A stretch of 64,000 bases of DNA from Symsagittifera roscoffensis (Eukaryota; Xenacoelomorpha; Acoela; Convolutidae). Both the position numbers and the translations under genes were made by a program. The notes below the pieces were generated by a model that made no database searches, was not told the origin of the DNA, and saw nothing but the letters and a program-made list of their open reading frames with translations. The DNA lies in contig NC_087069.1 of assembly GCF_963678635.1 (NCBI RefSeq), forward strand, positions 18,698,660 to 18,762,659, given 5' to 3'. Below are positions 49,262-53,489 of the stretch, piece after piece; within the stretch, counting starts at the first letter, position 1, and each line of letters begins with the position of its first letter.

Positions 49262-49905
49262 AATATTCCATTCAGTGAACAAGGTTATTTACAGGGAAGA
49301 AAGTCTAGAACCCGATTGCAAAAGTCCTAACTTCTCGAAAGTCTTAAAGTTTTGTGAATATAAACCCAATTATACTAAGCTTTGGAGGTTTTTCTTCAAA
49401 TCTGGTTTTTTAAGTTTGCCTTACCAGATTTTTACTGAAGAACTTAATTTCATACAGTAATTTTTTAAGTTTTAAAATTTCAGCCATAAAGCCAGCTCTC
49501 ACACTTATGTTGAATTGAAACAACTCGTCATCTCGCAAATTGATGGTGACTTTGTCTCCGTTGGAGGACATGCTGCTCTCAACATTTATAATCGACTTGT
49601 CGCTTGGACAATGATCGTAAGCATTCGAGCATCGACCCTCTGGATATTTTGCTGCATCGAAATCTCCATCAGCACACCATTTACATCTGGCACTCGCCTT
49701 GATGCACTCGTCGCAGGTCAATTGGTAGTTACAATCTAGAAGAAGATTCTATTTCTTTTCAAAAACAGAAATTATAAAATCAAAGCAAGTAAGTTAAAAA
49801 CTCACCTTCGTTACCATGAACAAAAACAGCACAGGCAAGGAACACATAAACAATTTGTAGAACTCCCATTCCAAAATTTCTTTCGTTACTCCGACGTCGG
49901 CACAT
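15445..49905 (-). CDS. ITGB: Integrin beta subunit (complete gene)
   Basis: Type I membrane receptor subunit that pairs with an alpha chain to bind matrix or cell ligands. Coding exons (high to low): 49905-49806, 49735-49503, 45215-44964, 44603-44466, 44102-43991, 43465-43294, 34757-34612, 33685-33413, 32837-32732, 24748-24493, 24335-24233, 21002-20871, 20469-20207, 17820-17713, 17197-17057. All borders are GT-AG and all phases fit; the total is 845 codons including stop (844 aa). Order: signal peptide, PSI domain, I-like domain with MIDAS DxSxS (DASRS), hybrid domain, I-EGF repeats, beta-tail, one transmembrane helix, and a tail with NPLY and NPNF. An internal donor in the last exon predicts a second isoform ending in 15893-15445 (966 aa). 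The ADMIDAS aspartates are replaced. I cannot say which paralogue this is. Introns reach 8.5 kb and are rich in antisense repeats. Confidence 0.95.
15894..17056 (-). other. 3' UTR of the NPLY isoform and intron of the RS isoform
   Basis: No gene. Contains a G-rich run at about 16950-17000 and the candidate polyadenylation signal. The rest is AT-rich without recognisable repeats. Confidence 0.5.
16837..16842 (-). terminator. Candidate polyadenylation signal, NPLY isoform
   Basis: AATAAA on the minus strand about 215 nt after the TAG at 17057, a plausible distance for the integrin 3' UTR. If used, it would end transcripts before the alternative exon at 15893. Confidence 0.45.
17057..17197 (-). 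CDS. ITGB: Integrin beta exon 15 (cytoplasmic tail, NPLY form)
   Basis: Encodes AYVVVQEKKEYKAFLKAQEG, then EMRAKGDNPLYQKAEQ and NPNFRAQ, then TAG. NPLY is the canonical talin/PTB-domain motif and NPNF occupies the distal NPxF/Y position. Inside the exon, GAAG|GTGAGATG (exon side ends at 17140) is a strong donor; using it would remove both motifs and splice to 15893. Confidence 0.93.
   Translation of the reverse strand, partial: AYVVVQEKKEYKAFLKAQEGEMRAKGDNPLYQKAEQNIQNPNFRAQ
17198..17712 (-). other. Integrin intron 14
   Basis: The acceptor-proximal 100 bases (17198-17290) are duplicated at 18312-18400. Otherwise I see nothing in it. Confidence 0.6.
17713..17820 (-). CDS. ITGB: Integrin beta exon 14 (transmembrane)
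   Basis: 36 codons: YNSNLMCTEGTAAW, then a 20-odd residue hydrophobic helix (IIVLIVVILVLIVGLLLIIG) ending WK, the usual start of the cytoplasmic tail. Acceptor is a T-run plus TAG, donor AAG|GTGAGA. Confidence 0.95.
18299..18405 (-). repeat. ITGB: Duplicated acceptor and start of exon 15
   Basis: About 100 bp are near-identical to 17185-17290, covering the polypyrimidine region, the TTTTGTGCAG acceptor and the first 16 bases or so of exon 15 (GCGTACGTGGTGG). Past that point the sequences diverge. The copy lies in intron 13, upstream of the transmembrane exon. Read from 18311 it is open for about 59 codons to 18135, starting AYVVAQILGRVTFN, in the phase compatible with exon 13. Confidence 0.75.
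18715..19235 (+). repeat. Dispersed repeat R2, copy d
   Basis: Near full-length: CCCTTTAAGCTCTTTGAATT, CTAGAGAAAACTGGATCAA, TGCGCCAATTCCACGTTCG, CCTAAGTGCATTCAC and AAGACCTATATAAGAGTCTT in order. Confidence 0.8.
19790..19965 (+). repeat. Dispersed repeat R3, partial copy
   Basis: Shares AACCTGAAAGTTCTTAAGC, an AAAGCAAG tract and TTACAGGAAAGGTCTAGTTC with 22780-22905 and 37555-37685. Confidence 0.6.
20207..20469 (-). CDS. ITGB: Integrin beta exon 13 (beta-tail domain)
   Basis: Finishes the last I-EGF (PFCDICETQEC) and encodes the membrane-proximal beta-tail with CEFKEL, SCKLQDKFNF, RRCTILIRTEC and GRMFDVL. Acceptor GGTTTAG|GT, donor TTG|GTGAGC, phase 0. Confidence 0.9.
20470..20870 (-). other. 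Integrin intron 12
   Basis: Mostly a partial R2 copy (about 20620-20830: GAGAAAACTGGATCAATATG, then TTTTTGCGCCATTTGC). Confidence 0.55.
20871..21002 (-). CDS. ITGB: Integrin beta exon 12 (I-EGF 4)
   Basis: Encodes RNCNCVKSSEC, then ELICNGRTSGECRCNG and CPCSNGFSG: another I-EGF module. Acceptor TTTGTTTCAG|AC, donor TCCG|GTATTT. Confidence 0.9.
21120..21520 (+). repeat. Dispersed repeat R2, copy e
   Basis: Begins CATAGCCAACCAACAGTTAA, with AAAAATGGATCAATACCGCT and TTTTCGCGCCAAATGCAC; diverged. Confidence 0.55.
21800..22905 (+). repeat. Dispersed repeat R3, longest copy, with internal tandem units
   Basis: Starts GGGAAGCTGAGCTTCGCATC (compare GGAGCGGAGCTTCACATCAC at 37077) and contains three to four degenerate units of about 150-160 bp marked by TGAGCAGACACAA/ACAAGTTGAG and AACACTTGCACATGCAA. 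It ends with the AGGAAAAAGTCTAGTCCCG module. Confidence 0.6.
23360..23825 (+). repeat. Dispersed repeat R2, copy f
   Basis: Carries TTGAGAAAACTGGATCAATA, then a second diverged head and the alternative 3' part (GTTTGCCTTCATTTTAACAA, CTTGAAAAGAAATCAAACC). Confidence 0.6.
24233..24335 (-). CDS. ITGB: Integrin beta exon 11 (I-EGF 3)
   Basis: A short exon with acceptor AATGCTTAG|GGA and donor GCTG|GTGAGC. It encodes GDEGETCYGRGSCYCNPESN and CRCDKPDKYD. The C-x5-C-x-C spacing and matching phases place it between exons 10 and 12. Confidence 0.85.
24493..24748 (-). CDS. ITGB: Integrin beta exon 10 (I-EGF 1-2)
   Basis: CVNGDLECGVCACEPSWHGS followed by KCDC, then ACNGNGVCYCGECEC and CGCDPDSCPK: the cysteine-dense I-EGF pattern of integrin beta stalks. 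Acceptor CGTTTTAG|G, donor AAG|GTAAGA. Confidence 0.93.
25494..25956 (+). repeat. Dispersed repeat R1, copy D
   Basis: Starts AAGACTGCTCGTACATCAGG with the GCAAAGCCCTGA hairpin arm and ends at GAGAGTCGGAACAAAAA; the middle is diverged. Confidence 0.65.
29560..30065 (+). repeat. Dispersed repeat R2, copy g
   Basis: Has GAGAAAACAAGATCAATAGG, the alternative GTTTGCCTTCTTTTTAATAA segment and AAGACCTATATAAGGCTCTT. Confidence 0.65.
30640..30915 (+). repeat. GC-rich minisatellites
   Basis: Two arrays: about four units of about 33 bp built on CCAAAGGAAAATTAACCGCG (30650-30765), then two units of about 41 bp built on CGAGGATTCGACCCCCTGAC (30820-30900). GC content is far above the surroundings. Confidence 0.7.
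31171..31432 (+). repeat. Minisatellite, about 12 units of 22-24 bp
   Basis: Units follow CATGCCGCGACTAATTTTTC with small variations; the outer units are more diverged than the central ones. Confidence 0.85.
31505..31565 (+). repeat. tRNA-like segment (SINE head or pseudo-tRNA)
   Basis: ATGGCGAGCATGCTAGG resembles an RNA polymerase III A box and GAGTTCGACTCCC a B box about 25 bases later. The arms do not fold into a convincing cloverleaf, so it is not called as a tRNA gene. Confidence 0.3.
31740..32220 (+). repeat. Dispersed repeat R2, copy h
   Basis: Full order of motifs: CATAGCCAACTGACAGCTGG, TTTGAGAAAACTAGATCAAT, the alternative GTTTGCCCTCCTTTTAACAA segment, and AAGACCTATATAAGAGTCTT. Confidence 0.75.
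32732..32837 (-). CDS. ITGB: Integrin beta exon 9 (hybrid to I-EGF link)
   Basis: Encodes HPKTELLTATIKHLKAECTG and CETIGENTMNSGNP, matching the stretch that ends the hybrid domain and opens the first I-EGF. Donor CC|GTAAGT, phase 2. Confidence 0.88.
32838..33412 (-). other. Integrin intron 8
   Basis: 575 bp, containing the MITE-like element at 32923-33138; the rest is unremarkable. Confidence 0.6.
32923..33138. mobile_element. Second G-tract MITE-like element
   Basis: Left end CATCTACGTAATAATCTCCC, right end a GAGAGAGAGG-G-tract followed by AGATTGTTAAGTAGATCC: imperfect inverted repeats resembling those at 11203-11468 (shared pattern GGATCT, TTAAC, C-tract). Confidence 0.45.
33413..33685 (-). 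CDS. ITGB: Integrin beta exon 8 (hybrid domain)
   Basis: 91 codons. VDKVMMKLDEISKRVSL matches the last helix of the I-like domain and the return into the hybrid domain. GEVVACNNVTRDHPG and KEYTINFNLPG follow. Donor CCCAG|GTAGTT. Confidence 0.9.
33686..34611 (-). other. Integrin intron 7
   Basis: AT-rich, with a (TA)n microsatellite at 34547-34584 next to exon 7. Nothing else recognised. Confidence 0.6.
34547..34584. repeat. (TA)n microsatellite
   Basis: About 18 uninterrupted TA units, 28 bp downstream (gene sense) of the exon 7 donor. Confidence 0.9.
34612..34757 (-). CDS. ITGB: Integrin beta exon 7 (end of I-like domain)
   Basis: Phases fit on both sides (2 in, 1 out). It encodes FVRSYAEINNQVYKSLQASM, then a Gly/Asn/Pro-rich insert (NPYNGDPNAGQNG) longer than in vertebrate chains, then LNPLN leading into the I-like/hybrid junction. 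A TA microsatellite follows the donor closely. Confidence 0.82.
34885..35370 (+). repeat. Dispersed repeat R2, copy i
   Basis: Near full-length copy: CCCTTTAAGCTCTTTGAATT, CAACTTGAGAAACCTTGATC, TTTGCGCCATTTCCACG, ATGTATGAATGCACATCTGT, AAGACCTATATAAGGGCCTT. Confidence 0.8.
35522..35587 (-). repeat. tRNA-like segment (SINE head)
   Basis: On the minus strand GTGGCGCAGATGCGATG resembles an A box and GGATATTCAAATCC a B box, flanked by short pairing arms. The anticodon stem pairs poorly, so a functional tRNA is unlikely. Confidence 0.35.
37060..37685 (+). repeat. Dispersed repeat R3, copy with tRNA-like boxes
   Basis: Matches 21800-22905 at both ends. On the minus strand, 37480-37555 has TATGGCGTAGAGAAAATATG (A-box-like) and GTGGCTCGAGTCTCGG (B-box-like), so the family may be a tRNA-derived SINE. 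Confidence 0.55.
37845..38245 (+). repeat. Dispersed repeat R2, copy j
   Basis: Diverged copy with CAGCTGGAAAGTGTCAACAA at the head and TCTTGTAAGAGTCTTCATTA at the end. Confidence 0.6.
38860..40065 (-). pseudogene. Broken LINE ORF2 (endonuclease and RT C-terminal parts)
   Basis: Several minus-strand pieces in different frames spell a non-LTR retrotransposon. WYSSTPEDQRGSRLGPKIVE (about 39790-39870) matches the W-S-D-RG-L motif of the AP-type endonuclease. FNALVRPILYYAIPVW and, one frameshift later, LPYKLQTVQNAALRVNTG (about 39540-39690) match the end of the reverse transcriptase region. RRTLSQLRSGHSPLLNAYRN (39110-39190) matches the conserved RSGH block near the ORF2 C terminus. Much of the RT domain between is deleted. 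CR1/Jockey-like families share these blocks; the clade is not resolved. Confidence 0.7.
40080..40380 (+). repeat. Dispersed repeat R2, copy k (partial)
   Basis: Carries only the 3' half: TTTTTTGCGCCATTTTCACG, the TGAATGCA palindrome block and CTATATGAGGGTCATCGCTA. Confidence 0.6.
40640..40905 (-). pseudogene. LINE endonuclease fragment, copy 2
   Basis: Minus-strand pieces read YTNIPEDRSGTRLGAEIIES, FTPLND and ISNFHILPQ, nearly identical to 41985-42240. Stops interrupt it. Confidence 0.55.
41150..41500 (-). pseudogene. LINE fragment of uncertain region
   Basis: Shares the GGTCCCTATACATG block with the right end of the 38860-40065 fragment, and carries a 67-codon open frame (RFSQRQVPLKWLDPFQM) without a clear match. 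Same orientation as the other LINE pieces. Confidence 0.35.
41540..41730 (+). repeat. Dispersed repeat R2, copy l (partial)
   Basis: Shares the 3' portion only (ATGCGCCATTTACAAGTTCG, TGCATGAATGGACATCTGTA). Confidence 0.55.
41985..42240 (-). pseudogene. LINE endonuclease fragment, copy 3
   Basis: A continuous minus frame reads SNFHILPQFSCPKDFKSS, then SIVLGDSNTQS and LLYYTNIPEDQSGTRLEAEI: a degraded GDFNAxH endonuclease motif followed by the D-RG-L block. It is fused at its 5' side to no LINE sequence I can see. Confidence 0.6.
42270..42745 (-). repeat. SINE-like repeat R4, copy 2, with tRNA-like segment
   Basis: Matches 9850-10345. On the minus strand 42531-42608 has GTAGCGTAGAGATAGGG (A-box-like) and GAGGGTTCGAACCTGGGC, a near-consensus B box. 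This is the better of the two tRNA-like heads. Confidence 0.6.
43294..43465 (-). CDS. ITGB: Integrin beta exon 6 (I-like domain)
   Basis: Starts IIQPAVDQC, matching the (I/V)xQPNDGxC block of the family. DYPSVGFL and RVYLVTSVTNDEY follow. Donor CGGC|GTAAGT, phase 2. Confidence 0.92.
43991..44102 (-). CDS. ITGB: Integrin beta exon 5 (I-like domain)
   Basis: Acceptor AAATTTAG|GCC, donor GGAG|GTTAG. ALACKDNLGF and then HVIFLVTDSPF carry the hydrophobic strand and the distal MIDAS Asp; AGDGRFGG leads into the next exon. Confidence 0.92.
44466..44603 (-). CDS. ITGB: Integrin beta exon 4 (I-like domain)
   Basis: 46 codons, phase 0 at both ends. NDPEAHIDVIAQ aligns with the SPEGG-FDA-MQ segment of other beta chains, so the MIDAS Glu is kept, while the LIMBS Asn and Asp positions read Val and Asn. 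Confidence 0.9.
44604..44963 (-). other. Integrin intron 3
   Basis: 360 bp of AT-rich intron; nothing recognised. Confidence 0.6.
44964..45215 (-). CDS. ITGB: Integrin beta exon 3 (I-like domain, MIDAS)
   Basis: Acceptor CAATTTAAG|GTG, donor AAATCA|GTTAGT, 84 codons. QMYFLMDASRSM is the MIDAS strand, with the Asp and two Ser metal ligands kept. The two Asp residues that normally follow Met-Lys and form the ADMIDAS are Arg and Ala here (SMLRAL). The Cys pair of the specificity-determining loop is also absent. Confidence 0.92.
45338..45405 (-). repeat. tRNA-like segment
   Basis: On the minus strand GGGATTCGCAGTCAGTTG (A-box-like), a GTAT/ATAC stem around a 7-nt loop, and GGGGTTCAAATACC (B-box-like) occur in tRNA order. 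The base before the would-be anticodon is C rather than the invariant U, so it is a pseudo-tRNA or SINE head. Confidence 0.4.
45425..45620 (+). repeat. Dispersed repeat R2, copy m (partial)
   Basis: Contains TTAGAGAACTGGATCAAGAC, TTTTGAAACTATGAGTCAAT and CGTGCCATTTGAACTTG in the usual order. Confidence 0.5.
45800..47400 (+). repeat. Satellite array, about 9-10 units of 166 bp
   Basis: The landmark CTCGAAAACTACAAGGATTTGAGCAG-type block (shortened or varied in each unit) recurs near 45982, 46148, 46312, 46473, 46639, 46806, 46975, 47143 and 47310, a spacing of 161-169 bp. Each unit also has GAGAGTACCCTGACAGCACC and a T-rich half. Short frames inside are repeat-derived. Confidence 0.88.
49230..49262 (+). 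repeat. (CAA)n microsatellite
   Basis: Eleven consecutive ACA/CAA triplets in intron 2 of the integrin gene. Confidence 0.9.
49503..49735 (-). CDS. ITGB: Integrin beta exon 2 (PSI domain)
   Basis: Acceptor TTCTTCTAG|AT, donor AAGT|GTGAGAG. Encodes CNYQLTCDECIKASARCKWC and more cysteines, the knotted PSI module near the N terminus of integrin beta chains, then strands of the hybrid domain (TINLRDDELFQFNIS). The open frame runs past the donor into the intron, but homology stops at the donor. Confidence 0.9.
49806..49905 (-). CDS. ITGB: Integrin beta exon 1 (signal peptide)
   Basis: Two in-frame ATGs are possible, 49905 and 49869. The second directly precedes the hydrophobic stretch MGVLQIVYVFLACAVFVHG and would make the cleaner signal peptide; the first adds MCRRRSNERNFG. 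A TTTTTTCAG acceptor sits just upstream (49912), so a separate 5' UTR exon is likely further upstream. Donor GAAG|GTGAG, phase 1. Confidence 0.85.
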
Positions 49906-50275
49906 CCTCAGCCTGAAAAAATTTCCCATTTTTTTTCGCTAAAAGAAGTAAGTATTAAGGTCATTTCTATCATGCATTGACCAATGCAAAAATTAAAGAT
50001 AGTTCTTTTTTACAATTTCAGTCAGATTAATTAAGTGATGGACTTTAACATCACAGAGAAGAAGTGGAGCTTCACGACACTAGCGATACATCACAATCAA
50101 AGTATTGCAAGCAGGCGAATGAAAGAGTTACACAGAAACAGAAGTGTAAGCCTTCATGGAAAAAAGGAATTTTTGAGAAGTATATTTCAAACGTTTTCGC
50201 AACTATGCGCATCACGGGGAATTTTACGATAAACTTATCTAAACGACGATAAAACATCAATTTACAAATATTATT
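49906..50275 (-). other. 5' flank or first intron of the integrin gene
   Basis: Lies between the acceptor-like TTTTTTCAG at 49912 and the LTR at 50276. It contains an R3-type 5' module (about 50040-50170, GAGCTTCACGACACTAGCGA). No promoter motif was recognised. If the 5' UTR exon lies further right, the retroelement nest sits in the first integrin intron. Confidence 0.4.
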
Positions 50276-51182
50276 TCTGACATTCGACCAGAATGGACCA
50301 AACTGCAGTTTCAACAGATTCGAAATTTTAGCAGCTAGCCTTCCGAATTGACGGTTTTAAGAGATTAACAACGTTATTGGGACGATTAGTCAAACGGTGA
50401 AGGCTAGAATATTTTGGTGTTTCAAATTTTCGAAGTATGACGTCATATTTCTGAGAAACGTCAGAAACGGCCATTTTGGCAGAAAACCGGAATAAAAACA
50501 CAACAACAACATTAGTTCCGATAGCGATAACGACGAGAATTGTGATTGGAAAACAACAACAAATTGCAGAAGTAGCAGAGACCGTTCCGAGTTGCAACTA
50601 TTGTGTCGCTACAATAGTTGCAAGGCCGTTGCGAACAACGGTGAAGGGTGGAAGACAGCCTTCCGGAAGGAGAATAAGAGTCTTATTTCCCCGGATTCAA
50701 GAATCCGGAGGGGTCTCGGGACTGAAACTTTTATCATCTTATAAAAACTTTTAGCTTCCCTGTTATGTCCTGAATTGAATTTAATTAACATCTGAATTCA
50801 TTCTGCTAAGATGAGAAGCTAGGAGTTGGGGTAAAGGGACGATCCATCTTCGATGGAGATGATAATTTTTATCTACTGAACAAAAACAATAATAATTCAA
50901 TAAATAGTAATAGCCCTGATTTTAGGAGTGACCTCGTGGTCTGGGGATACTGAGACCCAGCCATGAGCTCACTATTTCTGCATGTAATTAAGTTAATTTG
51001 AGTGTTTTGACCGAAGCCGAAAGCAGTAACGTTTTTGTCGACCGTATGTTAGAAAGACCACCGAAAGTACTGGCTTGGTAGAGACGGTGAAAAGCATGTA
51101 GTGCTCTGTTTAGACGTTGGCCAGTCGTCTTAGAACCTAGCTTTATTTTCCGTCGATACGTATCTTCCGGGCGAATGTTACA
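50276..51182 (+). repeat. 5' LTR of element 1
   Basis: Inverted, diverged copy (roughly 80% similar by eye) of the LTRs of element 2. It ends CGAATGTTACA; the start is TCTGACATTCG, one base off the family terminus TGTGACATTCG. It keeps the TGACGTCA palindrome (50438-50445), the CCGGATTC/GAATCCGG hairpin (50691-50708) and a 13-bp-stem hairpin (50592-50623). Confidence 0.85.
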
Positions 51183-51749
51183 TAGATGTTTTTATGGCGC
51201 TCCTGGGTGTTATTCTTTTTAACATCATGACCGACAGAACCGTTAACGAGCACTCCGCGCCGAGTGGATGCTCACATTAATGCCCTTAATAGGCCAAAAC
51301 AGCCGGGGCGGAAGGGTTGTTTGGAACGCGGAAACCTTCCGGATTACCGTGAATAGCTTTTTAACCTAGTTAAGACCAAAAATTCACGAACCAGGAAGGG
51401 TGGGGGGATTCGCGGTCCCGTCATTTCCTGAGTGGTCCGTGACCAAAAACACTTAAAGATATATATAAAACCAAACAAAATGTAGTATAGTACCCAAGAA
51501 AAACAAAAAACATAACATAACAATACAAAAAAAAACACTAAAAAGGTCAAAAATCAGTAGAAATCATCCCCCAGACAAGATGTGATCCGACCCCCCCGTT
51601 TGTTGTGATAGATATATTGTTGTTACAGGCATTAATATCATTCAGGATTGTTACGATCAACTTTGTGGGGCCTGTTTGCGAGGCTTGTACTGTAGGGTTA
51701 CTTGAGCATGTAAGCACGTTAATGATAAATTGCGCTCAATTCGAAAGGG
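51183..51749 (+). other. Left half of the element 1 leader
   Basis: Untranslated leader between the LTR and the insertion point of element 2. A few GC-rich runs, no ORF of note. Confidence 0.5.
51195..51208 (+). other. Primer-binding-like site of element 1
   Basis: TGGCGCTCCTGGGT begins 12 nt after the LTR. The identical motif at the identical distance follows the 5' LTR of element 2 although the LTRs have diverged, which argues for function. Its complement ends in GCCA as a tRNA would; from memory it is closest to a tRNA-Asn acceptor end, with two mismatches. Confidence 0.6.
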
Positions 51750-52669
51750 TGTAACATTCGCCCGGAAGATACATATCGACGGATAACAAAACTAAGTCTT
51801 AAGACGACTGGCTAGCGTCTAAACAGAGCTTTGCATGTTTTTCACCGTCTCTACCAAGCCAGTACTTTTCGGTGGTCTTTCTTACATCAGGCTGACAAAA
51901 ACGTTACTGTTCTCCGGCTTCGACCAGAACGCTCAAATTAACTAGATTACATGCAAAAATAGTGAGCTCATGGCTGGGTCTCAGTATCCCCAGACCACGA
52001 GGTCACTCCTAAAAACAGGGCTACTACTTATTATATTACTATTGTTTTTGTTCAGTAGATAAAAATCATCATCTCCATCGAAGATGGATCAACCCTTTCC
52101 CCCCTACTTCTAGCTCCTCATTCTTGTCAAAACGAATTAAGATCTTAATTAAATTCAAGTCAGGACATGACGGATGCTAAAATTCAATATAAGTTCATAA
52201 AAGTCCACGTCCCGAGACCCTTCCGGATTCTTGAATCCGGTGAATTAAGCTTCTTAATATCCAGTTCACAATAACTCGGAAGGCTGGGTTTTACCCTTCA
52301 CCGTTGCTCGCAACGGCCTTGCAACTATTGTAACAGCACAATAGTTGCAACTCGGAACGTCCTCTGCTGTTCGGTAGTTCGTTGTAGTTTTTTAGTCTCG
52401 ATTTCGTACTGTTCGTAATCGCAGATAAAAGTTGTTCTATTTTTTCTTGCTCTTTTTGCTAAAATGGCCGTCTCTGACGTTTCTCAGAAATATGACGTCA
52501 TAATTCGAATTTTTAAAAACTAGAATTCCAGAATCTTCTAGCCTTCACCGTTTGGCTAATCGTTCAAATAACGTCCTTATCCGTTCTAAATCGCCAATTC
52601 GGAAGGCTTGCTGCTAAAATACCGAATTCTGCAGAGACTGCATTTTGGCCATTCTGGTCGAATGTCACA
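51750..52669 (-). repeat. 3' LTR of element 2
   Basis: Same termini as the 5' LTR. Observed differences: C/A at the TATCGAC site, an extra C in the CCCTTTCC run, and two substitutions near GATTTCGTACTG and GATAAAAGTTG. TGACGTCA is at 52493-52500 and the hairpins at 52223-52240 and 52319-52350. Confidence 0.95.
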
Positions 52670-53489
52670 TACTCCCCGGACAGTCCGGTCAATGTCCTCA
52701 TTGAATCGCGCAATGTTCCAAATGGTCACAGTGTCATCGAACAGAATTTACAAAATGCACGGAATTACTTTTATCCTTGTCATATCAACTCACTGCAGAA
52801 TATAAATGGCATCATACTACATCACTATAGCCTTCAAATTCTTTCATTAATCTGCACATTGAGAATATGACCTAAGATAAAACATGTTTTCTGACTTCCA
52901 GTGTCTATGTCCCGATTAAAACTCTTTTCTCTTAGATTTAAAAGGTGTTGGCTTGCAGGACAGTCCTGCCAACCAACAAGCTAAAATTATCCTACTATGC
53001 TCCTTCCCTTCGGAAATCTTGCTTGTTTATTGTCCTGAACATTAAAACTAAGAAACTTTGTGGTTAGAAAGAACAATGCAACAACTTCCCTCCTCAAGAA
53101 ATTACTCAAGTTTTTCATGTCACCACAAAGTTATCAGTCTTCCTAAGTGATTAAAAACAATCATGCAGGCTGGAATATTTAAATATACTCTTCCCTCAAG
53201 CCTTTCTAAATAAATAATAAGTGAGTGTCTCTAAAGCCACTTCAACTAAAACCAAAATGCAAATTTATAAATGCAACAATTTCCAAACTCAACTAAATGT
53301 TTCAGTTTTCAATTACAACTTGGTTGCTTGGTTTCTCACTCGAGTTTTTCACACACATAAAACAATTCTGAGTTTTAACTTTTCTTCATTATCCCTTTGT
53401 TCTCTTCTTTTTTCGTCGTTTAGAAGTTCTAAAACTTCTAAATTCTTCTAATTTTCTTTCTTGCTGCCTCTTGTTTTCTCGACCATTCG
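52670..53489 (-). other. 3' untranslated part of element 2
   Basis: About 820 bp between the ORF4 stop and the 3' LTR. The last bases before the LTR in minus sense are CCGGGGAGTA, a weak polypurine-tract candidate. No ORF. Confidence 0.5.

Larger units (their letters stand above)
45216..49502 (-). other. Integrin intron 2 (4.3 kb)
   Basis: Contains a tRNA-like segment (45338-45405), an R2 fragment (45425-45620), the 166-bp satellite (45800-47400) and a CAA microsatellite (49230-49262). 47400-49220 is AT-rich with no identified element. Confidence 0.6.

Noticed and set aside
49410..49502. Extension of the PSI-exon frame beyond 49503
   Set aside because: Integrin homology ends exactly at the AAGT|GTGAGAG donor and resumes at exon 3 in phase, so these codons are intronic.
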